This document shows, piece after piece, positions 1 through 8,180 of a DNA stretch of 64,000 nucleotides (the stretch's first letter is position 1; every line of letters starts with the position of its first letter). The notes below the pieces were generated by a model, which saw nothing but the letters and a program-made list of their open reading frames with translations, searched no databases and was not told the DNA's origin. The DNA is from Bifidobacterium angulatum DSM 20098 = JCM 7096 (lineage in GTDB: Bacteria; Actinomycetota; Actinomycetes; Actinomycetales; Bifidobacteriaceae), in the NCBI RefSeq assembly GCF_001025155.1, contig NZ_AP012322.1, positions 124,001 to 188,000 on the forward strand. Direction: 5' to 3'. A program made the translations under genes and the position numbers.

Positions 1-1496
1 TGGCTGAAAAACTGATGAAGTACTCCGAGGCCGTCAAGCAGTTTGACCCGGTGCTCGGTCTGGAAACCCACGTGGAACTGTCCACCAAGACGAAGCTGTT
101 CTGCCCTGCCGAGGTCTCCTTCGGCGGCGAGCCGAACAGCCAGCTGACCCCGGTCTCCCTGGGTCTGCCAGGCTCCCTGCCGGTGGTCAACAAGACCGCC
201 GTCGACTATGCGATCAAGCTGGGTCTCGCCCTGCATTGCGAGATTGCCGAGTGGAGCCAGTTCGCCCGTAAGAACTACTTCTACCCGGACATGCCGCGCG
301 ACTACCAGATCTCGCAGTACGACAAGCCGACCAACGGCAACGGCTATCTTGATGTCGAGCTTGACGACGGCACCATCTTCCGTGTGCCGATCGAGCGTGC
401 GCATATCGAGGACGACGCCGGCAAGAACACCCACGTTGGTGGCGCGGACGGCCGTATCGAGGGCGCCGACCACTCCCTGGTCGACTACAACCGTGCCGGC
501 GTGCCGCTGATTGAGATCGTGACCAAGCCGATCGAAGGCGTGGGCGAGCGTGCCCCGGAGATCGCCGGTGCCTACATGCGTGCCATCCGCGACATCGTGC
601 GTGCGCTGAACATCTCCCACGCGCGTATGGAGCAGGGCAACATGCGTGCCGATGTGAACGTGTCGCTGCGCCGCGACCCGAGCGATCCGTTCGGCACCCG
701 TTCCGAGACCAAGAACGTGAATACGTTCCGTGGCATCGAGAAGACCGTGCAGTACGAGATTCGCCGTCAGGCGCAGATTCTTTCCGAAGGCGGCGAGATC
801 CTGCAGGAGACCCGCCACTGGGATGAGGCTTCGCAGACCACCGCCGGCGGCCGTGTGAAGTCCGACGCCGACGACTACCGCTACTTCCCGGATCCGGATC
901 TGGTGATGCTGCACATCACCAAGGAGCATATCGAAGAGATCAAGGCTCAGATGCCGGAGATGCCGCGTGAACGCCGCAACCGCCTGAAGGCCGAATGGGG
1001 CTTGAACGATGTGCAGATGCGCGACATTCTCAACGCCGATGCGCTTGATCTGATCGAAGCCACCGTGGCTGAGGGCGCTACCGCAGCCGGTGCGCGCAAG
1101 TGGTGGCTGGGCGAGCTTTCCCGCGAGGCCAACGCCAAGGGCGTGACCTTGGAGGAGCTCCCGATCACTCCGGCCGATGTTGCCGAGATCGAGAAGCTGA
1201 TCGCCGACGGCAAGCTGAACGACAAGCTTGCCAAGCAGACCGTTGCCGGCGTGCTCGCCGGTGAAGGCACGCCGAGCGAAGTTGTCGAGAAGCGCGGCCT
1301 GAAGGTCGTTTCCGACGATGGCTTGATCGACAAGGCCGTGGATGAGGCGTTCGCCGCCAATCCGGATGTTGTCGAGAAGCTCAAGAGCGGCAATATGAAG
1401 CCGATGGGTGTCATCATCGGTGCCGTGATGAGGGCCACGCGCGGCCAGGCCGACGCGAAGGCCGTCACCAAGGTGGTTATGAGCAAGATCAAGTGA
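1..1496 (+). CDS. gatB: Asp/Glu-tRNA(Asn/Gln) amidotransferase subunit B (5' end cut by one base)
   Basis: GatB is the tRNA-binding, kinase-like subunit of GatCAB, which amidates misacylated Glu-tRNA(Gln) or Asp-tRNA(Asn) in the cytoplasm. The reading frame continues upstream of the internal Met at base 15 as A-E-K-L. Bases 1-2 are TG, so the natural start is most likely an ATG whose A lies just outside the window, giving about 498 aa, the usual length. The catalytic-cradle motif [10 protein letters not shown] is near the N-terminus, [13 protein letters not shown] follows in the middle, and the C-terminal GatB/YqeY helical domain (ending in KVVMSKIK) is complete. gatC and gatA are presumably just upstream. 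A terminator hairpin follows at 1540. Confidence 0.96.
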   Translation, partial: AEKLMKYSEAVKQFDPVLGLETHVELSTKTKLFCPAEVSFGGEPNSQLTPVSLGLPGSLPVVNKTAVDYAIKLGLALHCEIAEWSQFARKNYFYPDMPRDYQISQYDKPTNGNGYLDVELDDGTIFRVPIERAHIEDDAGKNTHVGGADGRIEGADHSLVDYNRAGVPLIEIVTKPIEGVGERAPEIAGAYMRAIRDIVRALNISHARMEQGNMRADVNVSLRRDPSDPFGTRSETKNVNTFRGIEKTVQYEIRRQAQILSEGGEILQETRHWDEASQTTAGGRVKSDADDYRYFPDPDLVMLHITKEHIEEIKAQMPEMPRERRNRLKAEWGLNDVQMRDILNADALDLIEATVAEGATAAGARKWWLGELSREANAKGVTLEELPITPADVAEIEKLIADGKLNDKLAKQTVAGVLAGEGTPSEVVEKRGLKVVSDDGLIDKAVDEAFAANPDVVEKLKSGNMKPMGVIIGAVMRATRGQADAKAVTKVVMSKIK

Positions 1497-1539
1497 TGTG
1501 ATCTGACTCGATCCTTTGGCGGGTTCCGGCCCGCCGATC

Positions 1540-1585
1540 ATGCGGGGCGTGTGCTGGGAAACCGGCGCACGCCCCGCATGGCTTT
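1540..1585 (+). terminator. Intrinsic terminator after gatB
   Basis: A 15-bp stem (one G-U pair) is formed by 1540-1554 and 1565-1579, followed by a short T-rich tail (TTTGTT). A smaller GC hairpin lies just before it at about 1518-1535. Confidence 0.8.
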
Positions 1586-1767
1586 GTTGCGATGCGTATG
1601 CGTCGAAAACGACGAGGAAACCATCGTTTATTGGTTTCGCGCCGGTTCGTGGGCGTTATGCGCCTATTATCCTATTGTGTTCCCAGCAATCCTCCAGTCG
1701 GGTAGAATACCGTCGGAATGGATGTGGGCAAACCACACGATGTCAATGACGCAAGGATGAAATACAC

Positions 1768-2820
1768 ATGCCAGATAATGCTGCACAGTCGGAATCCCGA
1801 GAGCTGCCGGCCAGTATCGCCATCCCTCCCGTACGCGGTGAAATGGTGCGTCTGCGCCCGGCTACCGTCGAAGACCTCGACAGGATGGATGTGATCGATG
1901 CCTATCCGGGGGCTTCTGGCATTACCGGCAAGGATCGCGTGGCCGAACGTGCCGCCGTGCACGCCTGGGTGCGTCGTTCCGTGGCTTGGAGCAAGGGCGA
2001 GGCGCCGGCTGAATCCGGTGTGGGCGATCCTGAGGCTCGCCGCACCATCGCATGGTCGATTATCACCGAAAGCGATCATGATGGCGATGGCGAGATCGAC
2101 GCCGCGGAAAGCGACAACGTGATCGGCATGATCTTCCTGATCGATATCGACGGCTGGGCCCGTTCCGCGCGCATTCAGGTGATTCTGGGTCAGGATTACC
2201 GTGGCCGTGGCTATTCGCGCGACATCATGCCCCGTGTGATGACCTATGGGTTCGCCCCTGAGCCGGCGGGTCTTGGCATGCATCGTATTTGGGTTGCGGT
2301 TCCGGAACAGAACACGCGCTCCGTGTCCGTCTACCAGTCGCTTGGCTTCATGCCGTCCGGCCGTTCGCGTGACGCATTGTGGAACGCTGCGCAGAATCGT
2401 TATCAGGATTTGATTGTTATGGACACTCTGGTGGACGAGTTCGATCCGATTCGCTCCCTTGACGCGTTCGGTATGCATGTGATCGAAGACAATCCCGGCG
2501 TGAAAGAGGCCATGGCCGCCCGTGAGCATTCCATCGCCATCCAGCAGGGGGCGTTGGCGGAATCGGGAACGGCTGGCGGCGATATGGCGGCTCCCGCCCC
2601 CGTTGCTGCGGATGTGGATTCGTCGTCTGCCGGCAAGGTGAGCGGCGATGATGCACAACATGATGAGCCTGAGGCAGGTAAAGACGGTGCCGTCTCCGCT
2701 GGTGCCGCTTCCGACGACGAGGGCTCGAACTGGCCGTATGCGCAGGGCAAGTCCAAGACGTCAAAGGGCGCATGGTGGCGTACGCTGGGGCGTGGCCGCA
2801 AAAGGAACAACGGCAAGTAG
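1768..2820 (+). CDS. GNAT-family N-acetyltransferase with low-complexity C-terminal tail
   Basis: A 350-aa protein. Residues about 20-230 resemble the RimJ/RimL-type GNAT fold: it opens with VRLRPATVEDLDRMD, and the acetyl-CoA-binding region carries GQDYRGRGYSRDI, followed by HRIWVAVPEQNTRSVSVYQSLGF, the typical motif-B/asparagine region. The substrate (protein N-terminus, antibiotic or small amine) cannot be told. From about residue 250 the protein becomes an Ala/Ser/Asp/Gly-rich tail ending in a basic stretch (TLGRGRKRNNGK), which is not part of the catalytic fold. A weak SD (AGGA) lies about 10 bases before the ATG. It is a single gene between the gatB terminator and a DUF2469 gene. Confidence 0.8.
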   Translation: MPDNAAQSESRELPASIAIPPVRGEMVRLRPATVEDLDRMDVIDAYPGASGITGKDRVAERAAVHAWVRRSVAWSKGEAPAESGVGDPEARRTIAWSIITESDHDGDGEIDAAESDNVIGMIFLIDIDGWARSARIQVILGQDYRGRGYSRDIMPRVMTYGFAPEPAGLGMHRIWVAVPEQNTRSVSVYQSLGFMPSGRSRDALWNAAQNRYQDLIVMDTLVDEFDPIRSLDAFGMHVIEDNPGVKEAMAAREHSIAIQQGALAESGTAGGDMAAPAPVAADVDSSSAGKVSGDDAQHDEPEAGKDGAVSAGAASDDEGSNWPYAQGKSKTSKGAWWRTLGRGRKRNNGK

Positions 2821-2927
2821 ACTCGCACTGGCCCCGTGTGGCCGGGTCTGAAGCATTGGAACAAACAGCCCGCATGCGGGCCGGGCACATCATGGCCGTA
2901 GCGCCATAGGAACATGAAAGCAAAGGA

Positions 2928-3242
2928 ATGAGCGCCGAAGATCTCGATAATTACGAAACCGACGCCGAACTGGCGTTGTACAAGGAATACCGCGACGTCA
3001 TCAAACTGTTCACCTACGTGGTGGAGACCGAGCGCCGGTTCTACCTGGCGAATAAGGTCGATTTCAACGTGCGGTCCGCAGGCCAGGACGTCTACTTCGA
3101 CGTGCAGCTGACGGATGCGTGGGTGTGGGATGTGTACCGCCCAAGCCGTTTCGTCAAGAATGTGCGCATTGTGACATTCAAGGATGTGAACGTCGAGGAA
3201 GTGCAGAAAACGGATATCGACATTCCGGACGATATGGGTTGA
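2928..3242 (+). CDS. DUF2469 family protein
   Basis: A 104-aa acidic protein that closely follows the actinobacterial DUF2469 pattern: MSAEDLDNYETDAELALYKEYRDV, then a conserved core ETERRFYLAN and a C-terminal segment with AWVWDVYRPSRFVKN and FKDVNVEEV. In many actinobacteria this family sits beside rnhB or in cell-division neighbourhoods, but its molecular role is not established. The ATG overlaps the stop of a five-codon mini-ORF starting at 2914 (M-K-A-K-E), which has the better-placed ribosome-binding site. Start choice is supported by the family N-terminus. Confidence 0.88.
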   Translation: MSAEDLDNYETDAELALYKEYRDVIKLFTYVVETERRFYLANKVDFNVRSAGQDVYFDVQLTDAWVWDVYRPSRFVKNVRIVTFKDVNVEEVQKTDIDIPDDMG

Positions 3243-3446
3243 GCCGCCTTACCGTACTGCCTGTGACGTCGGCTTCACCCGGAATCTCGTCCGGTTTTGA
3301 CCGATGGGGAATCTATAGTGGCACATTGGGAAGAGCGGGCATGGTCAGTGCCATGTATGGAGGAAGGATGTGGAACCGGCGGGGTGCCGGGCGTCGTTCC
3401 TTAGGCTCTAGTAGAATATGCATGATTTGACGTAAGGAGATTGGAC

Positions 3447-5066
3447 GTGACCGACAAGCAGTCCGTAGTGATTATCGGCGGTGGCCCTGCTGGCCTGACC
3501 GCGGCTTGGGAACTGATCAAGGACGGCGGTGCCGATAGGTACGACGTTACTGTTCTGGAAGAAACCCATGAATTCGGCGGCATTTCCCGCACCGTGAAGC
3601 ACAATGGAAACCGCATGGATATCGGCGGCCACCGTTTCTTCTCGAAGGACGATCGCATCATGGATTGGTGGAAGAACACGCTTCCGCTGCAGGGTGCGCC
3701 CTCCTACGATGATAAGAAGCTCAATCGCGAGCATGACATGGAACCGGGCGGCCCGGACCCCGAGGTCGAAGACAAGGTGATGCTCAAGCGTCACCGCGTC
3801 TCCCGCATCTACTGGAACAAGCACTTCCTGGATTATCCGATTTCCCTGAGCGTGGGCACTTTGAAGGCCATGGGATTCAAGCTGACCATGGTCGCCGGAT
3901 TCAGCTACCTGAAGTCCATGGTGCACAAGCTGCCGGAAGACAATCTGGAGAACTTCTACATCAATCGTTTCGGCCGCAAGCTGTATTCCATGTTCTTCGA
4001 GGGCTATACCGAGAAGCTGTGGGGGCGCCACCCGTCCGAGATTTCGGCCGATTGGGGTGCGCAGCGCGTCAAGGGCCTGAGCATCATGGGTGTGCTGAAG
4101 AACGCCTTCCAGAAGCTGCTGCCGAAGAAGCGTGATAATTCCGAGGTCGAGACTTCGCTGATCGAAGAGTTCTGGTACCCGAAGTATGGTCCGGGCCAGC
4201 TGTGGGAGACCGTGGAATCCAACTGCGAGAACGCGGGTGTGAAGGTCGTTACCGATGCCAAGGTTATCGAGGTGCGCCAGCAGAACGGCCATATCTCCTC
4301 CGTGGTGACCGAGGCCGCCGACGGCACTCGTACCGAATGGAACGCCGATCAGTTCATCTCCTCCATGCCGGTCAAGGATCTGGTCGAGGCCATTGACGCC
4401 GCGGGTGTCGATACCGAGGCCGCGGCGACCGGCTCCAAGGCCGCTCCCGAAGCCGTCACCGAGGTGGCCGAAGGCCTGCCGTACCGCGATTTCGTGACCG
4501 TCGGCCTGCTGGTCAACCATCTCAAGCTTGAAAACACCACCGACATTCCTACCCTCGGCAATCCGCCGATCGTGCCGGATTGCTGGATCTACGTGCAGGA
4601 TCCGGGCTACAAGGTCGGTCGTATCCAGGTGTTCAACAACTGGAGCCCGTATCTGGTCAAGAACGTTGACGATACCGTGTGGATCGGCTTGGAGTACTTC
4701 TGCGAGGAAGGCGACACCTTCTGGAACATGAGCGAGGAGGACGCGGTGAAATTCGCCATTTCCGAGCTGATGCGCATGGGTGTCATCGAAAAACCGGAGG
4801 ATGTGCTCGATTCCCATCGCGAACGCGTCAAGAAGGCGTACCCCGCCTACTTCGATACGTATGACCGTATCGACGAGGTCATCGATTATCTTGACGGTTT
4901 CGGCAACCTGTATTGCGTGGGTCGCAACGGCCAGCATCGCTACAACAACATGGATCACTCCATGGCAACCGCCATCGAGGCCGTTGACAATATCAAGTCC
5001 GGCAAGGCGACCAAGGAAAACGTCTGGTCCGTGAACACCGACCAGTCCTACCACGAGGAGAAGTAG
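3447..5066 (+). CDS. FAD-dependent oxidoreductase (amine oxidase / protoporphyrinogen-oxidase-like)
   Basis: A 539-aa flavoprotein. The N-terminus carries a Rossmann dinucleotide-binding motif ([17 protein letters not shown]), and the second acidic residue of the FAD-ribose contact follows at [27 protein letters not shown] segment is typical of the NAD(P)/FAD amine-oxidase clan that includes UDP-galactopyranose mutase-like and protoporphyrinogen-oxidase-like enzymes. The closest familiar annotation is 'NAD(P)/FAD-dependent oxidoreductase', often seen beside glycosyltransferases. The substrate is unknown. GTG at 3447 is preferred over the in-frame TTG at 3441 because AAGGAGA (3434-3440) is correctly spaced only for the GTG. 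A TAGAAT -10-like hexamer lies near 3411. Confidence 0.8.
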   Translation: MTDKQSVVIIGGGPAGLTAAWELIKDGGADRYDVTVLEETHEFGGISRTVKHNGNRMDIGGHRFFSKDDRIMDWWKNTLPLQGAPSYDDKKLNREHDMEPGGPDPEVEDKVMLKRHRVSRIYWNKHFLDYPISLSVGTLKAMGFKLTMVAGFSYLKSMVHKLPEDNLENFYINRFGRKLYSMFFEGYTEKLWGRHPSEISADWGAQRVKGLSIMGVLKNAFQKLLPKKRDNSEVETSLIEEFWYPKYGPGQLWETVESNCENAGVKVVTDAKVIEVRQQNGHISSVVTEAADGTRTEWNADQFISSMPVKDLVEAIDAAGVDTEAAATGSKAAPEAVTEVAEGLPYRDFVTVGLLVNHLKLENTTDIPTLGNPPIVPDCWIYVQDPGYKVGRIQVFNNWSPYLVKNVDDTVWIGLEYFCEEGDTFWNMSEEDAVKFAISELMRMGVIEKPEDVLDSHRERVKKAYPAYFDTYDRIDEVIDYLDGFGNLYCVGRNGQHRYNNMDHSMATAIEAVDNIKSGKATKENVWSVNTDQSYHEEK

Positions 5067-5104
5067 CCGGTAGCAAAGCGATGATTCGCCGATAGGCCGT
5101 TATC

Positions 5105-5153
5105 TATGCCAAGAGCGCACGCCGAAGGAATTCGGGTGCGCTCTTGGCATAGA
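5105..5153 (+). terminator. Strong palindromic terminator
   Basis: A perfect 17-bp stem (5105-5121 with 5137-5153) and a 15-base loop, 40 bp after the oxidoreductase stop. It lacks a long T tract. It lies in the 318-bp gap before rho, which otherwise contains only the rho promoter and leader. Confidence 0.7.
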
Positions 5154-5240
5154 AACGCATACGATGGGGTGGAACATGGCGTTTCAACGCACGTCGGCAA
5201 TGATGCAAAAAGCGTACGGAAACCACGATATGACAGCGTG

Positions 5241-5269
5241 TTGCGTTGTCCGGGGCGGCGTTGTACAGT
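5241..5269 (+). promoter_or_regulatory. Putative sigma-70-type promoter of rho
   Basis: TTGCGT (5241-5246), a 17-bp spacer and TACAGT (5264-5269). This would give a rho leader of about 110 nt, a length compatible with the autogenous control known for rho in other bacteria. Confidence 0.5.
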
Positions 5270-5384
5270 GAAGCAAGTTCGTGTGCATGGTTTGCCACGG
5301 ATTCTCATCGCGGCGTGAAGCCGCAATCACTCTTCAGAATCGTCAGGGAATACGATTGGCGAATGCTGTGGAAAGGTATATAAC

Positions 5385-7349
5385 GTGGCCAATAGCCAAG
5401 ATCTTGAGAGCATGAAATTGCCGGAGCTGAAGGAGCTTGCCAAGCAGATGGGACTGCGCGGCACTTCCACTATGCGCAAGCCGGAGCTGCTTGCTACGCT
5501 TCAGGCCGCTCGTTCCGGCGGCGAAGCGCCTGCCGGTGTCACTGTAAAAGCTCCGAAGACCAGCGCTCCGAAGGCCTCTGAACCTGTGGAAGGCAAGAGC
5601 GAGAAGACTGCCGAGGCCAAATCCAAGAAGCAGTCCGACGCCGCACCTGCTCAAGCGGATACTGCGGAGAATACCACCCGTCGCGACCGCACCGCCGCAA
5701 AGGATAAGGCGCATGAAGCCGTGGATCTGCTGGCCACGCTGGATCTTGACGCTGCGAAGGAAGGCGATCGCAAGGAGCGTAAGCCGCGTCGCCGCATTCA
5801 CGATGAGCTTGATGGTGAGGAACTGATCGCCGGCAACGTGCGCCGTCGTCGTCATCGCAAGGATCAGGATGCGCCGAGCGAGGAGACCGCGCGCGATCTT
5901 GACGATATTCTTGCGTCCCTGCCGGGCGGTAAGCAGGAATCCCGCAACGATGGGGAATCGTATCGTGGCCGTGAAGAGCGCGGCGAGCGTGAGAACCGCG
6001 AGGGACGCGACGGACGCGACCGTCGTGGCCGTCGTCTGCGTGGCCGCAACCGTGATTTCGATGAGCGCGACGAGCGCCGCAATCGTAACGAGCGTAACGA
6101 CCGTAACGACCGCAACGCGGACAATGCAGAGAACGACAACCGCGATGCCGCACGCAACGAGCGTAACGATCGCAATGATCGCAATGAACAGCAGGCCGAT
6201 CTCGTGCCGGTCGCCGGTATTGTCGACGTGCTGGAATCCTACGCATTCATCCGTACCTCCGGCTATCTGCCGGGTCCGAACGACGTGTACGTTTCCATGG
6301 GCCAGGTCAAGAAGTACGGTCTGCGCAAGGGCGACGCCGTGCATGGCGCCATTCGCGCACCGCGCGAGGGCGAGCGCCGCAACCAGCGTCAGAAGTTCGT
6401 GCCGCTGCAGTCCATCGATTCCATCAACGGCATGAGCGTCGAGGAATCCATGGGCCGTCCGCAGTTCAACAAGCTCACCCCGCTGTACCCGCAGGAACGC
6501 CTGAAGCAGGAGACCACGCCGAACAAGCTCACCGGCCGCATCATGGATATCATCTCCCCGATCGGCAAGGGTCAGCGTGGCCTGATCGTATCGCCTCCGA
6601 AGGCCGGCAAGACGATCACCTTGCAGAACATCGCCAACGCCATCACCACCAATAATCCTGAAGTGCATCTGATGGTCGTGCTGGTGGACGAGCGCCCCGA
6701 GGAAGTCACCGATATGGAACGTACGGTGCAGGGCGAGGTCATTTCCTCCACCTTCGACCGCCCGGCATCCGATCACACCATCGTGGCCGAACTCGCCATC
6801 GAACGTGCCAAGCGCCTGGTGGAGCTTGGCCAGGATGTGGTCGTGCTGCTTGATTCCATGACCCGTCTGGCCCGTGCCTACAATATCGCGGCACCGGCTT
6901 CCGGGCGTATTCTGTCCGGCGGTGTGGATGCCCAGGCGCTGTACCCGCCGAAGAAGTTCTTCGGCGCCGCCCGCAACATCGAAAACGGCGGCTCCCTGAC
7001 CATCATCTCCTCCGCGCTGGTGGAAACCGGTTCCAAGATGGATGAGGTGATCTTCGAGGAATTCAAGGGCACCGGCAACATGGAACTGCGTCTGAGCCGC
7101 GAACTGGCGGAAAAGCGCATGTTCCCGGCCATCGATGTGAACGCCTCCGGCACGCGCCGCGAGGAGCTCATCACCGATCCGAAGGAGCTGCCGATCATCT
7201 ACCGTCTGCGTCGTCTGTTCGGCGGCATGGAAGCCGAGCAGGCCTACCAGACCCTGGTGCCGCGCTTGAAGAAGACGGCATCCAACCGCGACTTCCTTGC
7301 CGCGATCGTGCAGCAGGCCAACGCCAGCAACGCCACCAACGGCAACTGA
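5385..7349 (+). CDS. rho: Transcription termination factor Rho
   Basis: Rho is the hexameric RNA helicase that terminates untranslated transcripts. The 654-aa product has a Rho_N helical domain (about residues 5-40, [16 protein letters not shown]), then a roughly 220-residue charged insertion rich in R, N, D and E (repeated RNDRN/NERND units). An OB-fold RNA-binding domain follows ([20 protein letters not shown]), then the RecA-like ATPase with Walker A SPPKAGKT near residue 405, Walker [17 protein letters not shown] and the R-loop/Q-loop [16 protein letters not shown]. The insertion is typical of high-GC actinobacterial Rho. It starts with GTG at 5385; there is only a weak SD (GAAAGG). Confidence 0.97.
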   Translation: MANSQDLESMKLPELKELAKQMGLRGTSTMRKPELLATLQAARSGGEAPAGVTVKAPKTSAPKASEPVEGKSEKTAEAKSKKQSDAAPAQADTAENTTRRDRTAAKDKAHEAVDLLATLDLDAAKEGDRKERKPRRRIHDELDGEELIAGNVRRRRHRKDQDAPSEETARDLDDILASLPGGKQESRNDGESYRGREERGERENREGRDGRDRRGRRLRGRNRDFDERDERRNRNERNDRNDRNADNAENDNRDAARNERNDRNDRNEQQADLVPVAGIVDVLESYAFIRTSGYLPGPNDVYVSMGQVKKYGLRKGDAVHGAIRAPREGERRNQRQKFVPLQSIDSINGMSVEESMGRPQFNKLTPLYPQERLKQETTPNKLTGRIMDIISPIGKGQRGLIVSPPKAGKTITLQNIANAITTNNPEVHLMVVLVDERPEEVTDMERTVQGEVISSTFDRPASDHTIVAELAIERAKRLVELGQDVVVLLDSMTRLARAYNIAAPASGRILSGGVDAQALYPPKKFFGAARNIENGGSLTIISSALVETGSKMDEVIFEEFKGTGNMELRLSRELAEKRMFPAIDVNASGTRREELITDPKELPIIYRLRRLFGGMEAEQAYQTLVPRLKKTASNRDFLAAIVQQANASNATNGN

Positions 7350-7420
7350 GAGGCGCAAGGTTCGCGTAAGGCTGCATAAGGTTTACGCAGGGTTCGCCAT
7401 CTGGGTTTCCCTAGGGGTTT

Positions 7421-7456
7421 GGGCGGGTTCCGGTTTTTGCCCGGGCCCGCCCTTTG
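7421..7456 (+). terminator. Terminator after rho
   Basis: GGGCGGG (7421-7427) pairs with CCCGCCC (7446-7452), followed by TTTG. The loop of 18 bases is large. Confidence 0.55.
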
Positions 7457-7521
7457 CTTGCCGTTTCGCATGGCGTATCGTAGTGCTTCGATTGGAAACC
7501 GATTGTGGCCATTCGGTGGGG

Positions 7522-7527
7522 TAGGCT
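7522..7527 (+). promoter_or_regulatory. -10 element of a probable leaderless promoter (chorismate mutase)
   Basis: TAGGCT ends six bases before the ATG at 7534 and no SD is present, so transcription probably starts at or next to the start codon. No clear -35. Confidence 0.45.
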
Positions 7528-7533
7528 AACCGT

Positions 7534-7926
7534 ATGAGTGATTCCGAACATAGCGACTGGCAGAAGACCACCATCGATTCGGCCCAGGCCGAACAGCATC
7601 CGGAAACTGCCCAGGCAGTCGCAAAGATCAAGGCATTGCGCCAATCCATCGACAATATCGACTCCGCGATCGTCTCGTTGCTCGCGGAACGGTTCAAAGC
7701 CACCTCTCAGGTCGGTGTATTGAAGGCTGGCGCCGGATTCGCGCCGGAAGACACAAAACGTGAGGATTACCAGATCGAACGCTTGCACCGTATCGCCGTT
7801 GATGCGGGTCTTGATCCGGAAATTGCGGAAATGTACCGCGAATTCGTGGTCACGGAAGCCAAGAAACGCCATCAGCGTATTGCCGACGCCGGGGGAGACC
7901 CGGGCGTGCTTGATGTGTTCGCATGA
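7534..7926 (+). CDS. Chorismate mutase (AroQ class)
   Basis: A 130-aa cytoplasmic enzyme that converts chorismate to prephenate for Phe/Tyr synthesis. Residues about 28-118 form the all-helical AroQ domain: KIKALRQSIDNIDSAIVSLLAERFKATSQVGVLK holds the first helix with the conserved Arg and the second Arg/Lys, and the C-terminal helix is EIAEMYREFVVTEAKKRHQRI. This is a stand-alone mutase, not fused to prephenate dehydratase or dehydrogenase. The ATG has no SD, but a -10-like TAGGCT lies six bases upstream, which fits leaderless translation. A palindromic repeat pair follows at 8044-8163. Confidence 0.9.
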   Translation: MSDSEHSDWQKTTIDSAQAEQHPETAQAVAKIKALRQSIDNIDSAIVSLLAERFKATSQVGVLKAGAGFAPEDTKREDYQIERLHRIAVDAGLDPEIAEMYREFVVTEAKKRHQRIADAGGDPGVLDVFA

Positions 7927-8043
7927 TTCCCGCGTGACGCCCACGTGTGAGATATGCGTATGCCAGATGCTCGCAGGGACAGGTGCCTGGACTGAATACA
8001 GCAGTTATCCGTACGACTATCTCCAGACATCCCGTGCAATTGC

Positions 8044-8096
8044 TTTCCCAAACTACCGACGCTGAGGTAGGCCTAAGCGTCGGTAGTTTGCGGAAA
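8044..8096. repeat. Palindromic repeat element, copy 1
   Basis: An inverted repeat with arms of about 20 bases. The left arm core is CAAACTACCGACGCT and the right arm core AGCGTCGGTAGTTTG, flanked by TTTCC/GGAAA, with a 12-base loop. The same core is found in copy 2 (next to it) and copy 3 (31711-31764). It lies downstream of chorismate mutase and downstream of valS on the other strand. Confidence 0.8.
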
Positions 8097-8099
8097 AGA

Positions 8100-8163
8100 A
8101 GATCAGCCCTCAAACCATCGACGGTGGGATACCCCTGAGCGTCGGTAGTTTGAGGGCTGATCT
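8100..8163. repeat. Palindromic repeat element, copy 2; also the likely valS terminator
   Basis: Arms of about 24 bases (AGATCAGCCCTCAAAC... with its complement ending at 8163) share the ACCGACG core with copies 1 and 3. The left arm carries a few substitutions. Read on the minus strand, the stem is followed by TCTTTTCC, so it can act as an intrinsic terminator for valS, whose stop codon is only 18 bases away. Confidence 0.75.
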
Positions 8164-8180
8164 CGTGTCTACTTACTTAC

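Noticed and set aside
8044..8163. CRISPR array
   Set aside because: Only two palindromes with different outer arms and no regular spacers; no cas genes in the window.
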